DNA of 64,000 nucleotides from Pseudanabaena frigida (GTDB lineage: Bacteria > Cyanobacteriota > Cyanobacteriia > Pseudanabaenales > Pseudanabaenaceae). Within the stretch, counting starts at the first letter, position 1. Each line of letters begins with the position of its first letter. The stretch is from contig QBML01000001.1 in assembly GCA_003242085.1 (NCBI GenBank), positions 1-64,000 of the forward strand. The letters run 5' to 3'. Made by a program: the position numbers and the translations under genes. Below the pieces are notes generated by a model that searched no databases, had not been told where the DNA came from, and saw nothing but the letters and a program-made list of their open reading frames with translations. Positions 31,938 to 41,567 of the stretch are shown piece after piece.

Positions 31938-33962
31938 GTGAAAAGATCGATTAGTAATCGGGATATTTGTCAAAATCCTAGTAAGAAGTTTTGGCAGCGA
32001 TCGCTTATCTCAGGTGCTGTAATCGCAATGCTTAGCGCAGTCGCAACATTACCTGTTGGAAGCGGGAATAACATGGCGATCGCTCAACAAAATTCTCAAA
32101 AGATTTCCCAGCAAGATGTTCTAAAAGATATAGATCGAACGCGATCGCAGCCTTTACAAACGATGCAGGTAGGCGATCTTAATTTCCCCATTTGGGTATG
32201 GGCGATTGGCGGCGTTGTGGTTGTATTTATCTTTTTGCCACAGTTAGGTTGGATTTTAGGACTAATTGTAATTGGCGAGCGTGAAGTTGGAATTGTGGTC
32301 AAGAAATTCTCATTAAAGGGAGACTTACCACCTGGACAACTAGTCGCTCTCAACGGCGAAGCAGGTTATCAGGCGGATACTCTCGCCCCTGGTTGGCACT
32401 TTGGCTTTTATCCTTGGCAGTATGGCATTCGTAAGGAAACTGTAGTAGTAATTCCTCAAGGTGAAATCGGGTTGATTATTGCTAACGATGGCAAATCAAT
32501 TCCACCCGATCGCATTCTTGGCAAAACCGTACCCTGTGACAACTTCCAAAATGCGAGAGAATTCCTCTTGGCTGGTGGTGAAAAAGGAAGACAACTTGGT
32601 ATCTTGACCGCAGGAACCTATCGGATAAATACAGCTCTGTTTACAATTATTACTTCCGTAAATGCTGCTCAAAATGGAATGTCACCATCAGAATTAAAAC
32701 TCTATTCCGTAGCAACAGAAAAAGTTGGTATTGTCACCGCCTTAGACGGAATTCCTATTGAAGCAGGGGCGATCGCAGGGGCAATCATTCCCGAACATGA
32801 CAACTTTCAAAATGCTCAGCTATTCATCAATGGCGGCGGTCGTCGTGGCTTACAGGAACAGGTAATTCTATCAGGGTCATGGAATCTCAATCCTTGGTTT
32901 GCCCAAGTAGAACAGGTAAAAATGACCGAGATTCCTATAGGCTATGTTGGGGTAGTGATTTCCTTTGTTGGGGGTGCTCAGGACGATGTTAGTGGCGCTC
33001 TATTTACGCACGGACATCTGGTCAATGTTGGCGATAAAGGTGTATGGATTGAGCCGCTTTATCCCGGTAAGCATCCTCTAAATACACATATTATGAAAGT
33101 AGAACTAGTTCCTACTACCAATATCGTGTTGAACTTTAGCGATCGCACTGAAGAACATGGCTATGACTCCAAACTCAGAGCTTTAAATGTGCGCTCTATT
33201 GATGGTTTTGCCTTCAATTTGGAAGTAGCGCAGATTATTCATGTGGGTTCGCTTGATGCTCCTAGAGTGATTTCGCGAGTTGGTTCGATGCAAAATCTCG
33301 TCGATCATGTACTCCGACCCACGGTGGGTAATTACTTCCGCAATTCAGCACAGGCCTACACAGTTCTAGATTTCTTGATTGCCCGTAGCGATCGTCAAGC
33401 CGAAGCTGCTGATTTTATTCGCTCAGCGATGCAGTCTTATGACGTGCAAGCAGTCGATACATTATTAGGTCAAATCGAGCCGCCTGAAACTCTGATGCAG
33501 ACCCTCACCGATCGCAAAATCGCCGAAGAACAGCGCAAAACCTATGAAGTGCAAAGAATCTCTCAAACGCAACGTCAGGAACTAGTGCGCGAAACTTCTC
33601 TAGCTGACATCCAAAGAGATGTCGTCACTGCGGAGCAAGGCGTACGAATTGCCGAACTCCAAGCCAATGCTAAAGTCAAGGAGGCAAGTGGCGAAGCCGA
33701 AGCAATCAGAGTTACTGGTGAAGCTAAAGCCGATGCCTATCGCGCTGGGGTCGATGCTCTAGGTGGTAACTCCTATGTTGCTCTGCAACTGATGCAAACC
33801 ATCGGCGATCGCAATGTGCGAGTTGTACCTGATGTTGCTGTCAATGGTGGCGATCGCGGCGGTGGGTTACTTGATGGGGTATTAGGAATGTTGCTCTGGA
33901 ATCAAAACAAAGAAGCAAAAGAGGGCAAGGTAGATAGTCTTTCACATCTACCACCCAAGTAA
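31938..33962 (+). CDS. SPFH/band 7 (flotillin-like) membrane protein
   Basis: A 674-residue protein starting at GTG 31938. A hydrophobic N-terminal segment (about 27-50) and a second membrane helix (about 88-112, IWVWAIGGVVVVFIFL) precede the SPFH region. Two similar modules carry DNFQNAREFLLAGG (about 195) and DNFQNAQLFINGGG (about 290), an apparent internal duplication. The C-terminal coiled coil (about 530-620) has flotillin-like EASGEAEAIRVTGEAKADAY. Such proteins form large membrane scaffolds. It is probably monocistronic, with a hairpin at 34004 downstream. Confidence 0.85.
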   Translation: MKRSISNRDICQNPSKKFWQRSLISGAVIAMLSAVATLPVGSGNNMAIAQQNSQKISQQDVLKDIDRTRSQPLQTMQVGDLNFPIWVWAIGGVVVVFIFLPQLGWILGLIVIGEREVGIVVKKFSLKGDLPPGQLVALNGEAGYQADTLAPGWHFGFYPWQYGIRKETVVVIPQGEIGLIIANDGKSIPPDRILGKTVPCDNFQNAREFLLAGGEKGRQLGILTAGTYRINTALFTIITSVNAAQNGMSPSELKLYSVATEKVGIVTALDGIPIEAGAIAGAIIPEHDNFQNAQLFINGGGRRGLQEQVILSGSWNLNPWFAQVEQVKMTEIPIGYVGVVISFVGGAQDDVSGALFTHGHLVNVGDKGVWIEPLYPGKHPLNTHIMKVELVPTTNIVLNFSDRTEEHGYDSKLRALNVRSIDGFAFNLEVAQIIHVGSLDAPRVISRVGSMQNLVDHVLRPTVGNYFRNSAQAYTVLDFLIARSDRQAEAADFIRSAMQSYDVQAVDTLLGQIEPPETLMQTLTDRKIAEEQRKTYEVQRISQTQRQELVRETSLADIQRDVVTAEQGVRIAELQANAKVKEASGEAEAIRVTGEAKADAYRAGVDALGGNSYVALQLMQTIGDRNVRVVPDVAVNGGDRGGGLLDGVLGMLLWNQNKEAKEGKVDSLSHLPPK

Positions 33963-34003
33963 AATTTAGCTCCTATAGCGATCGAGTAAGCGAGTTACAC
34001 AAG

Positions 34004-34038
34004 GTTATGTCCCCTACATTGGCGGGGGGACATAACCA
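34004..34038 (+). terminator. Hairpin after the SPFH gene
   Basis: GGTTATGTCCCC (34004-34015) pairs exactly with 34027-34038 across an 11-nt loop. It lies 42 bp downstream of the stop codon. Confidence 0.6.
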
Positions 34039-34084
34039 TCTACTTCATTAGACTGGGAAACGCTACAAGTAAAATTGAACCCCT

Positions 34085-34116
34085 AAAACGAGAAGTGTTG
34101 TAACACTTCTCGTTTT
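34085..34116. repeat. 15-bp perfect palindrome
   Basis: AAAACGAGAAGTGTT at 34085-34099 pairs with 34102-34116 around GT. With A4 and T4 ends it may be a second terminator. Confidence 0.65.
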
Positions 34117-34893
34117 CTATCTAGAGCGAATTACGAACAAAATCATTCCGAATGTGCTATCTAAGACGCTTAAAACCCATACTAAATGATGGAAGTAGTT
34201 GCGAGCATTGAGCATTATCTTCAGTTATTAAATCCATGGCATTATGGCATCGGTCTTGATTTATTAATATTAAGGAGAAATTTTGTAAAATTTAGATTAC
34301 TTACTGTGTAAAACAAAATCATAAACGAAGCTTAACTTAAAGTTAAATCTTCAAAGATGACATGAAAGTATGATCTTTTTATTGTGAGGAAAATACGTTA
34401 TGTTTTATCTACAAGGACTTGCTATACAACCACTTGCGATTTCTACAGTTCTTTTAACGCCGTTTAGTATTAGAAGTGTAGATACAAATGAAACTATCAT
34501 CTAATTTCACTCCCCAGAGTATCAGTAAACTGTTAACAACTTTACAAAAAATCAAGAAGAACATTCAGTCCGAATCTTCATCATTATAGGCTGAGAAGAT
34601 AGCCTAAAAAGTAACTTCTGACTCGTAGATCTCTAATATCAAAACGACTAATTTAATATTCCTATTTAGTCAAGATCTACGAAGTAATTTCTCCTAATTC
34701 AACAAATGAAATATTCCTGAAGTTGAATATCTCAAACCCAGTGACAAATATTCAACGACTATTCGCGATCGCGATTATATTCAGTTGGAATAGATAGAAA
34801 TCTGAACAGAAGCCTATGTCCTCTTCTATTGAGATTCCCGAACAAATAAACGCTCTCTCTTAAACAAGATTTTTATACCGTAGGTAACTAATT
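34117..34893. other. Long upstream region of the phosphonate cluster
   Basis: About 780 bp without a convincing gene. A 34-codon frame at 34400-34504 follows a GAGGAAA sequence but has no recognisable product. An inverted CGTAGATCT/AGATCTACG pair lies around 34625-34683. The Pho-box candidate at 34331 is reported separately. Confidence 0.5.
34331..34351 (+). promoter_or_regulatory. Candidate Pho box
   Basis: CTTAACTTA, a 3-bp spacer AAG, then TTAAATCTT. The first unit fits the cyanobacterial consensus YTTAAYYTW fully and the second fits 8 of 9. It would be bound by the phosphate-starvation regulator SphR/PhoB. It lies 543 bp before the phosphonate transporter gene, far for a direct promoter site. 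Confidence 0.45.
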
Positions 34894-36021
34894 ATGTCGA
34901 TTGGCAAAAAGTGGCTGCGCTTTACACTCAGTTTATTATCAGCATTTCTGCTAACTTTAGTGGTCACGGCTTGCGTCCAGACTCAGACTCCTGAGAATAA
35001 ACCTGAAGCCGCTTCTACTCCAAAAGCAACTTCAGCATCGACTGAGGCTGCTAAGCCTGCTTCTGGTGGTATCACAATCTATACCGCTCTTGAAGACGAC
35101 CAATTGTCAGAATATATGCCCTTGTTCCAGAAGGCATATCCAGATATTAAAGTGAATAAAGTGCGGGACTCTACGGGTGTAGTAACTGCTAAATTGCTTG
35201 CTGAGAAAGACAATCCAACTGCTGATGTAGTTTGGGGACTTGCAGCATCTAGCTTGCTCGTTGCCGAAAAGCAAGGAATGCTTGAGCCTTATGCACCCAA
35301 AGGACTCGAAGCAGTTCAGCCTCAGTTTAGAGATAGTGAAAATCCTCCTAAATGGGTTGGGATTGATGCTTGGGAATCGGCTTTCTGCGTTAATACCGTT
35401 GAAGCTGGCAAGAAGAACCTCCCAATTCCTACATCTTGGGCAGATTTAATTAAGCCTGAATACAAGGGTCAGATTGTCATGTCTAATCCTGCCTCTTCAG
35501 GAACTGGTTTCCTCTCGGTATCAGCGATCCTGCAAATGATGGGAGATGCTGACGGTTGGAAATATCTTGATGCGCTCCATGAAAATATTGCTCAGTACGT
35601 TCACTCAGGCTCTAAGCCTTGTAAGCTAGCTGGTTCTGGTGAATATGCGATCGGTATTTCCTTCGGCTATCGCGCTGTGAAGCAGAAAAATGGTGGCGAA
35701 CCAATTCAACCAGTATTCCCTAAAGAAGGTTCGGGTTGGGATATTGAAGCCAATGCTTTGATTAAGAAAGCAAACATCAATCCTGCGGCTAAGACCTTCT
35801 TGGATTGGGCGATTTCTCCAGAGATCTCTAAGAAGTATGCAAAGAATTTCCCCATAACTGCGGTGAAGACAGACGTACCCGTTCCTGCTGGTTTCCCTGA
35901 AGATCCGATCAAGCAGTTGTATCCCAAAAATGACTTCAAATGGGCGGCAGCTAATCGTGATGCAATTTTGGCGGAATGGACAAAGCGTTACGATTCCAAA
36001 TCAGAAGCGAAGAAGAAGTAA
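34894..36021 (+). CDS. 2-aminoethylphosphonate-type ABC transporter substrate-binding protein
   Basis: Periplasmic binding protein of 375 residues, a family 1 binding protein related to ferric-iron binders. The N-terminus has a signal with lipobox-like VVTAC (Cys near 27) and an Ala/Pro/Thr linker. The mature core shows [47 protein letters not shown] and [19 protein letters not shown]. Together with the ATPase and fused permease that follow, it matches the PhnS2/PhnT2/PhnU2 type described from phosphonate operons. A close relative could import iron; the downstream enzymes favour phosphonate. Confidence 0.82.
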   Translation: MSIGKKWLRFTLSLLSAFLLTLVVTACVQTQTPENKPEAASTPKATSASTEAAKPASGGITIYTALEDDQLSEYMPLFQKAYPDIKVNKVRDSTGVVTAKLLAEKDNPTADVVWGLAASSLLVAEKQGMLEPYAPKGLEAVQPQFRDSENPPKWVGIDAWESAFCVNTVEAGKKNLPIPTSWADLIKPEYKGQIVMSNPASSGTGFLSVSAILQMMGDADGWKYLDALHENIAQYVHSGSKPCKLAGSGEYAIGISFGYRAVKQKNGGEPIQPVFPKEGSGWDIEANALIKKANINPAAKTFLDWAISPEISKKYAKNFPITAVKTDVPVPAGFPEDPIKQLYPKNDFKWAAANRDAILAEWTKRYDSKSEAKKK

Positions 36022-36026
36022 TACCA

Positions 36027-36057
36027 AAACACAAAATGGCTACGCCATTTTGTGTTT
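36027..36057. repeat. 14-bp perfect hairpin, TAC loop
   Basis: AAACACAAAATGGC pairs with 36044-36057 around TAC, directly after the binding-protein stop. It may attenuate transcription so the binding protein exceeds the membrane components. Confidence 0.7.
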
Positions 36058-36084
36058 GTGAAACCTTTACTGGGTTTGGTTGTT

Positions 36085-36118
36085 AATTCACAAAAGTGTG
36101 AAAACACTTTTGTGAATT
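36085..36118. repeat. 15-bp perfect hairpin, GAAA loop
   Basis: AATTCACAAAAGTGT pairs with 36104-36118. It is the second hairpin in the 174-bp gap between binding protein and ATPase. Confidence 0.7.
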
Positions 36119-36195
36119 GGTATAAAAGCATTTTTGTAGAGGTAGCGCGCCCATGCCTACCCTTTTCTCCCGAATGTTGTATCTAGTAAAAAATT

Positions 36196-37383
36196 ATGAC
36201 AAATTTTCCAGACGGGACAGAAGCGATCGCCAACCAATCTAGTTCCAGCAACCAAGGAATATCAGCTTCAGTTGGCACTTCGACATATCAGCCAGATTTA
36301 GGTCAGCCCTATCTACAAATTGAAAATGTACATAAGTCATTCGGTCAATTTACGGCACTTAACGATATCAATCTCAATGTCTTTGCTGGAGAATTTGTCT
36401 GTTTGCTAGGACCTAGTGGCTGCGGTAAAACGACATTGCTGCGAATTATTGCAGGATTGGAACAACAAACTAGTGGGCGCATAATTCAAGGCGGCAAAGA
36501 TGTCTCGCGGTTGCCACCAGCAAAAAGAGATTTTGGAATTGTTTTTCAGTCTTATGCACTGTTTCCTAATCTGACGGCGGCGCAAAATATTGCCTATGGG
36601 TTAGAAAATACACCTATGCCCAAGCGACAAATTGAGCAACGGGTAAAAGAATTACTGGAAACAGTTGGTTTAGAAGGATTCGGGCAAAAATATCCTTCGC
36701 AAATGTCTGGTGGACAACAACAGAGAATTGCTTTAGCTAGAGCTTTAGCGCTTTCGCCCAGTTTGTTACTTTTAGATGAGCCGCTCTCTGCTTTGGATGC
36801 AAAGGTGCGAAATCGGTTGCGCGTGGAAATTACACAATTACAGAAGCGTTTGGGCGTAACGACGGTAATGGTCACGCACGATCAAGAGGAAGCGCTCACT
36901 ATGTCCGATCGCGTGGTGGTCATGGATAAGGGCGTAATCGCGCAGGTGGGAACGCCGCGTGTAGTCTATCAAAGTCCCAAAACGCCTTTTGTGGCAAATT
37001 TTATTGGCTCGACAAATCTGTTGATCAGTGAAGTGGTTTCGTCAAATCAGGTGCGTTGCGGCAACATCGTTCTTGAAGCAAGGATTGAAGATTTAGAAAT
37101 CAATAGTCAAATTGCGATCGCCATTCGTCCCGAAGCAATTCAGCTATTAGATGATAGCGAACAAAATGATAATTTGCCAAATGTTCTATCTGCTGAAATC
37201 GAAGGCATCGAGTTTCTCGGTTCTGTATATCATCTGACCTTGCGTCCCGATGGCAATGCTAAAGCAGCAGTGACGATTGAAGTGTCGATTCACAAGGCAA
37301 GACAAATCGATCTGAATTTAGGAACTGTATTAAAAATCCAACTTCCTACTGAAGAATTGCAAATCTTTCCGAATCGCGCTTGA
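36196..37383 (+). CDS. ABC transporter ATPase, 2-aminoethylphosphonate type
   Basis: A 395-residue ATPase of the spermidine/iron/phosphonate importer class. Walker A is GPSGCGKTT, Q loop FQSYALFP, signature MSGGQQQR, Walker B LLLLDEPLSALD and H loop VTHDQEEAL. A C-terminal TOBE-like domain (about 270-390, IAIRPEAIQLL and GIEFLGSVYHLTL) completes it. The N-terminal 40 residues are a Ser/Gln-rich tail. It is followed by the permease gene after 14 bp. Confidence 0.9.
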   Translation: MTNFPDGTEAIANQSSSSNQGISASVGTSTYQPDLGQPYLQIENVHKSFGQFTALNDINLNVFAGEFVCLLGPSGCGKTTLLRIIAGLEQQTSGRIIQGGKDVSRLPPAKRDFGIVFQSYALFPNLTAAQNIAYGLENTPMPKRQIEQRVKELLETVGLEGFGQKYPSQMSGGQQQRIALARALALSPSLLLLDEPLSALDAKVRNRLRVEITQLQKRLGVTTVMVTHDQEEALTMSDRVVVMDKGVIAQVGTPRVVYQSPKTPFVANFIGSTNLLISEVVSSNQVRCGNIVLEARIEDLEINSQIAIAIRPEAIQLLDDSEQNDNLPNVLSAEIEGIEFLGSVYHLTLRPDGNAKAAVTIEVSIHKARQIDLNLGTVLKIQLPTEELQIFPNRA

Positions 37384-37397
37384 TTAAGTAAAAAACT

Positions 37398-39170
37398 ATG
37401 ACATTAGTTCCTTCAAAGAAAAATATCTTTTCGTTTCAATCTCAATCGCAAGTCGAGCAAATTGCCACTAAGGAAGATTGGATATTACGAGTTGCGATCG
37501 CTTTAAGTACTCTCTGGCTTTTAGTCGGTGTGCTATTGCCGCTTTATCCGATGTTGATCCGCAGCTTTCAGGATACTGAAGGACAATGGATCGGACTAAC
37601 TAATTACGTTCGCTATTTTCAGACACCAGCGCTTTCGGTCTCAATTTTTAATACTTTTTACATTGCGATCGCCAGTTCGGCAATTTCCGTAGTTTTAGGT
37701 TTTATCTATGCCTACGCCCTAACCCGCACGGCGATGTTTGGCAAACCAATTTTTCGGATTCTCGGACTATTGCCACTATTCATCCCCCCCCTCGCTCACA
37801 GCATTGGTTTGGTTTATCTATTTGGCAACAAAGGATTAGTTACCACTGGTTTCTTATCATTACTACCAAGTTGGAACATCGACCTTTACGGATCTCACGG
37901 CATTATTATTGGCGAAGTTCTCTATTGCTTCCCACAAGCAGTAATTTTGATGATGACGGCGCTGAATATTACCGATGCGCGTCTTTATGAAGCTGCTGCT
38001 GCATTGCGAACACCTGCCCATCGCGTATTTTTTACGGTGACTTTGCCTAGCGTGAAGTACGGACTCATGAGTGCGATTTTTGTATGCTTTACCCTTGCTT
38101 TTACCGATTTCGGTGTACCCAAAGTTGTCGGCGGTAGTTTTAACGTGTTGGCAACTGACATTTATAAGCAGGTAATAGGACAGCAAAATTTCTCAATGGG
38201 CGCGACAATTGGGGTGTTTTTGTTGTTGCCAACCGCGATCGCCTATATTCTAGATCGCCTTTTTCAAGGTCGCCAGAGTGCTTTGGTCAGTAGTCGCTCA
38301 GTTCCATTTCAACCAAGTCCTAACCTCAAGCTCGATTGGCTAATGTTTTGCTTTTGTAGCTTTATCGCCAGTTTTATTCTCTTAGTATTCGGCACGATTA
38401 TTCTCGCTTCTCTAGTCAAGGTGTGGCCCTACAATTTTGAACTTACCACCAAGCATTACGACTTCAATGCAGTCGGTGGCGGCGGGCTTGATGCTTACTG
38501 GAATAGCATCCAAGTTTCTCTCTATACCGCAGTTTTTGGCACGATCGCTGTTTTTCTCGGTGCTTATTTAGTCGAGAAAGGTAAAGCATTTAAAGCGATG
38601 CGTTCCTTTAACTATTTCCTATCAACAATTCCCCTAGCATTACCGGGGCTAGTATTGGGGCTTTCCTATGTCTTTTTCTTTAACAAGCCATTATGGAACA
38701 TTCCCTATACAAATTTAGCGCTAGTCAATCCTTTTAATGGACTATACGGCACGATCGCTTTACTAGTGATTTGCAATATCGTTCACTTCTATACAGTGGG
38801 CTTCCTCACTGCAAGTACGGCGCTCAAACAAATCGATCCAGAGTTTGAATTGGTATCCGCTTCAATGGGCGTTCCCTTTTATAAGACATTCTGGCGCGTG
38901 ACAATTCCCTTAACGATTCCTGCGATTTTGGAACTAGGCAGCTACTTTTTTGTCAATTCGATGGTGACGATCTCGGCAATCATCTTTTTGTATCCCCCAA
39001 ATGCTCCTTTAGCTGCGGTAGCGATCGTGAATATGGATGATGCGGGTGATGTTGCTCCTGCGGCGGCGATGTCTACGGCGCTAGTTTTGACAAGTATTGG
39101 TGTGAAAATTCTCTATTGGCTGTTGACGAAAGGTCTATCTAAGCGAACGCAAACTTGGCTGAAGCGATGA
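37398..39170 (+). CDS. ABC transporter permease, fused two-domain, 2-aminoethylphosphonate type
   Basis: Inner-membrane permease of 590 residues with about 12 helices in two similar halves, each with a binding-protein-dependent transport loop: EAAAALRTPAHRVFFTVTLP (near 195) and ELVSASMGVPFYKTFWRVTIP (near 490). A single fused chain replaces the usual heterodimer, as in PhnU2-type and iron importers. It is translationally close to the ATPase gene and followed by the catabolic genes. Confidence 0.9.
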   Translation: MTLVPSKKNIFSFQSQSQVEQIATKEDWILRVAIALSTLWLLVGVLLPLYPMLIRSFQDTEGQWIGLTNYVRYFQTPALSVSIFNTFYIAIASSAISVVLGFIYAYALTRTAMFGKPIFRILGLLPLFIPPLAHSIGLVYLFGNKGLVTTGFLSLLPSWNIDLYGSHGIIIGEVLYCFPQAVILMMTALNITDARLYEAAAALRTPAHRVFFTVTLPSVKYGLMSAIFVCFTLAFTDFGVPKVVGGSFNVLATDIYKQVIGQQNFSMGATIGVFLLLPTAIAYILDRLFQGRQSALVSSRSVPFQPSPNLKLDWLMFCFCSFIASFILLVFGTIILASLVKVWPYNFELTTKHYDFNAVGGGGLDAYWNSIQVSLYTAVFGTIAVFLGAYLVEKGKAFKAMRSFNYFLSTIPLALPGLVLGLSYVFFFNKPLWNIPYTNLALVNPFNGLYGTIALLVICNIVHFYTVGFLTASTALKQIDPEFELVSASMGVPFYKTFWRVTIPLTIPAILELGSYFFVNSMVTISAIIFLYPPNAPLAAVAIVNMDDAGDVAPAAAMSTALVLTSIGVKILYWLLTKGLSKRTQTWLKR

Positions 39171-39233
39171 GATAATTCTCTCGGTTAGTTTTCAACACTG
39201 TAATGTTTATTTAATAATTATTGGAGAAAAAAA

Positions 39234-39641
39234 ATGAAACTCAATCCATATTTACATTTCAACGGTCAAGCAGAACAAGCTTTACATTTCTACGCAGAAG
39301 TGTTTGACGGAAGCATTGGCACGATCAGCCGATTTGGAGAAAGTCCGATGGAAGTTCCCGATTCGCAAAAAGAGCTAGTTATGCACGCTCAACTAGAATT
39401 TGATGGTAATACCCTAATGCTTTGCGATTCTCTTCAACAACCTGTAACTAGTGGAGACAACCTTTCTCTTTCAATTAATCTCATACAAGACGTAGAAACT
39501 GCAAATAGAATATTCAACTCCCTTTCAAAAGACGGTACAGTGATTATGCCTTTAGCGAAAGCGTTCTGGGGAGCTGTTTTTGGTATGGCGATCGATCGCT
39601 TCGGCGTTCGTTGGATGGTTAATTGCGAAGTTTCTAGCTAG
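39234..39641 (+). CDS. PhnB-like VOC family protein
   Basis: A 135-residue glyoxalase-fold protein. LNPYLHFNGQAEQALHFYAEVFDG and the closing WGAVFGMAIDRFGVRWMVN are hallmarks of the PhnB/YjdN group. Members are often found near phosphonate genes but have no proven phosphonate activity. GGAG about 10 nt upstream supports the ATG. It sits between the importer and the hydrolase in the same direction. Confidence 0.88.
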   Translation: MKLNPYLHFNGQAEQALHFYAEVFDGSIGTISRFGESPMEVPDSQKELVMHAQLEFDGNTLMLCDSLQQPVTSGDNLSLSINLIQDVETANRIFNSLSKDGTVIMPLAKAFWGAVFGMAIDRFGVRWMVNCEVSS

Positions 39642-39686
39642 GAGCACTTTATTAACTAAATTTAAACCAAATTTAAAAGCAAATCA

Positions 39687-40412
39687 ATGAACAAGATTAA
39701 ATTGGTAGTTTTTGATATGGCTGGAACCACAGTCAGAGACGATCGCGAAGTCGAAAGGTGCTTCATGCAAGCAGCCGCAAATACGGGATTAAAGGCTCCA
39801 ACCGATCGAGTGATCGCCATGATGGGAATTTCTAAGAAATTAGTTTTCCAAACCCTATGGGCGGAACAGATTGACAAAGAAGATCCTCGCTATTTATCAA
39901 ATGTAGACTCCTCCTTTATCGAATTCAAACAGATTTTGGAAAACCACTATCGCACTCAACCAGTTGAGCCAACAGAGGGATGCTTGGAACTATTTGATTG
40001 GTTGCGATCGCAAAAAATTAAAATTGCTCTAACCACTGGCTTTTATCGAGAAGTTACCGATATCATTCTGAATCGACTTGGTTGGGATCGCGGACTAAAT
40101 GCGAATTATATCGGCACAGAAGACTCGTTAATTCAAGCTTCGATTACCCCGTCAGAGATTTATAATCAAGAAGGTCGTCCTGCCCCCTATATGATTCAAA
40201 AAGCCATGTATTTACTCGGAATCGTCGATCCGAAGCAAGTAGTTTGCATTGGCGATACTCCTTCCGATCTTGCCGCAGGAAAAAATGCTGGCTGTCTCTA
40301 CACTTTCGGTGTCACAAATGGAACCCATACCGAAGCGCAATTAGCTGCATATCCTCACGATGGACTAGTTTCATCATTGGTAGAACTTCAAAGTAAACTA
40401 GTAAGCCTCTAA
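39687..40412 (+). CDS. Phosphonatase-like HAD hydrolase
   Basis: HAD-superfamily enzyme of 241 residues resembling phosphonoacetaldehyde hydrolase (PhnX). Motif I DMAGTTVRD supplies the nucleophile Asp10 and Asp/Thr14-type residue; SKK near 50 is placed like the Schiff-base lysine region of phosphonatase; motif II is TTGFYRE; motif III/IV is CIGDTPSDLAAGKNAG. Relatives (TIGR03351 type) occur with a FAD oxidoreductase such as the next gene. The expected reaction is C-P cleavage of an aldehyde phosphonate. Confidence 0.85.
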   Translation: MNKIKLVVFDMAGTTVRDDREVERCFMQAAANTGLKAPTDRVIAMMGISKKLVFQTLWAEQIDKEDPRYLSNVDSSFIEFKQILENHYRTQPVEPTEGCLELFDWLRSQKIKIALTTGFYREVTDIILNRLGWDRGLNANYIGTEDSLIQASITPSEIYNQEGRPAPYMIQKAMYLLGIVDPKQVVCIGDTPSDLAAGKNAGCLYTFGVTNGTHTEAQLAAYPHDGLVSSLVELQSKLVSL

Positions 40413-40424
40413 ATTAATACAATC

Positions 40425-41555
40425 ATGAGCAATAAAAATCATACAGAAATTGCGATCATCGGTGCGGGGATAGTTGGGCTTGCCCATGCCCTTGCGGCGG
40501 CTAAACGCGGCTATAAAGTTACGGTATTTGAGCGTAATTTAGCGGCTATGGGAGCATCTATTCGTAACTTTGGGATGGTTTGGCCAGTCGGTCAGCCCTC
40601 AGGAAAATTACGCGATCGCGCTCTAAGATCTAGAGAAATTTGGCTCGAAGTTATCGAAAAAGCAGGACTATATCATGATGCCAGTGGTTCTCTCTTACTC
40701 GCCTATCGTCAGGACGAACTAGACGTACTTGAGGAATTTATTGCCACCAATGAAGGTGTTGATACGATCGCTTTATTAAATGCCGATGCCGTTGCCCAAA
40801 AGAGCGAAGCTGCAATTACAGAGGGCTTACTCGGCGCTCTATGGAGCAGCACTGAAGTAACTGTCGATCCGAGGGAAGCAATCCAAAAGTTACCAGCATT
40901 TTTAGCTAGTAATTATCCGATTGAATTTCAATTTGGCAAAGTTGTAAATGCGATCGCACATCCTAATCTGCAAGTGGGTAATGAGACTTGGACTGCTGAG
41001 CAAATTTTTGTTTGTAGCGGTGCAGATTTTGAAACTCTTTATCCAGAAATTTATGCAGAGAGTAATATCACCAAAGTGAAGTTGCAAATGATGCGGACTG
41101 TGCCTCAACCTGCAAATTGGAGATTAGGCCCTTCACTCTGTGCGGGATTGACGCTAACTCACTATGGGTCTTTCGGTCATTGCGAAACCCTAGACGCTTT
41201 GAAAGCAAGAATTGAACTGGAAACTCCGCATTTTCCAGAATGGGGAATTCATGTCATGGTTTCACAAAATGGTTTGGGTGAGTTAATTCTGGGTGATTCC
41301 CATGAATATGGATTGACTCCCGATCCCTTCGATCGCGCCCAAATTAATAACTATGTTCTTGATTACTTGCAAACATTTGCCAAATTTCCAGAACTCAAGA
41401 TCGCCGAAACATGGCATGGAGTCTATGCAAAGCTTGCTGGTAAAACAGAATTTATTGCCGAACCAGAACCCAATGTTACCATCGTTAACGGGCTTAGTGG
41501 TGCAGGAATGACTCTATCCTTTGGCTTAGCCGAAGAAAATATCTCTTTGCTTTAG
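40425..41555 (+). CDS. FAD-dependent oxidoreductase of phosphonate clusters
   Basis: DAO-family flavoprotein of 376 residues. The dinucleotide motif GAGIVGLAHALAAAKRGYKV lies at about 10-30, followed by FERN and SIRNFGMVWPVGQPSG; the C-terminal GLSGAGMTLSFGLAEE contacts FAD. It resembles TIGR03364-type enzymes found with phosphonatase-like hydrolases. A likely role is oxidation of an aminoalkylphosphonate (such as AEP or its N-methyl form) to phosphonoacetaldehyde for the preceding HAD enzyme. Spacing to both neighbours is 12 bp. Confidence 0.87.
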   Translation: MSNKNHTEIAIIGAGIVGLAHALAAAKRGYKVTVFERNLAAMGASIRNFGMVWPVGQPSGKLRDRALRSREIWLEVIEKAGLYHDASGSLLLAYRQDELDVLEEFIATNEGVDTIALLNADAVAQKSEAAITEGLLGALWSSTEVTVDPREAIQKLPAFLASNYPIEFQFGKVVNAIAHPNLQVGNETWTAEQIFVCSGADFETLYPEIYAESNITKVKLQMMRTVPQPANWRLGPSLCAGLTLTHYGSFGHCETLDALKARIELETPHFPEWGIHVMVSQNGLGELILGDSHEYGLTPDPFDRAQINNYVLDYLQTFAKFPELKIAETWHGVYAKLAGKTEFIAEPEPNVTIVNGLSGAGMTLSFGLAEENISLL

Positions 41556-41567
41556 GTACAGATCTTT

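Noticed and set aside
34400-34504. 34-codon gene in the phosphonate upstream region
   Set aside because: There is a possible ribosome-binding site, but the peptide resembles no known small photosystem or membrane protein and no other support exists.
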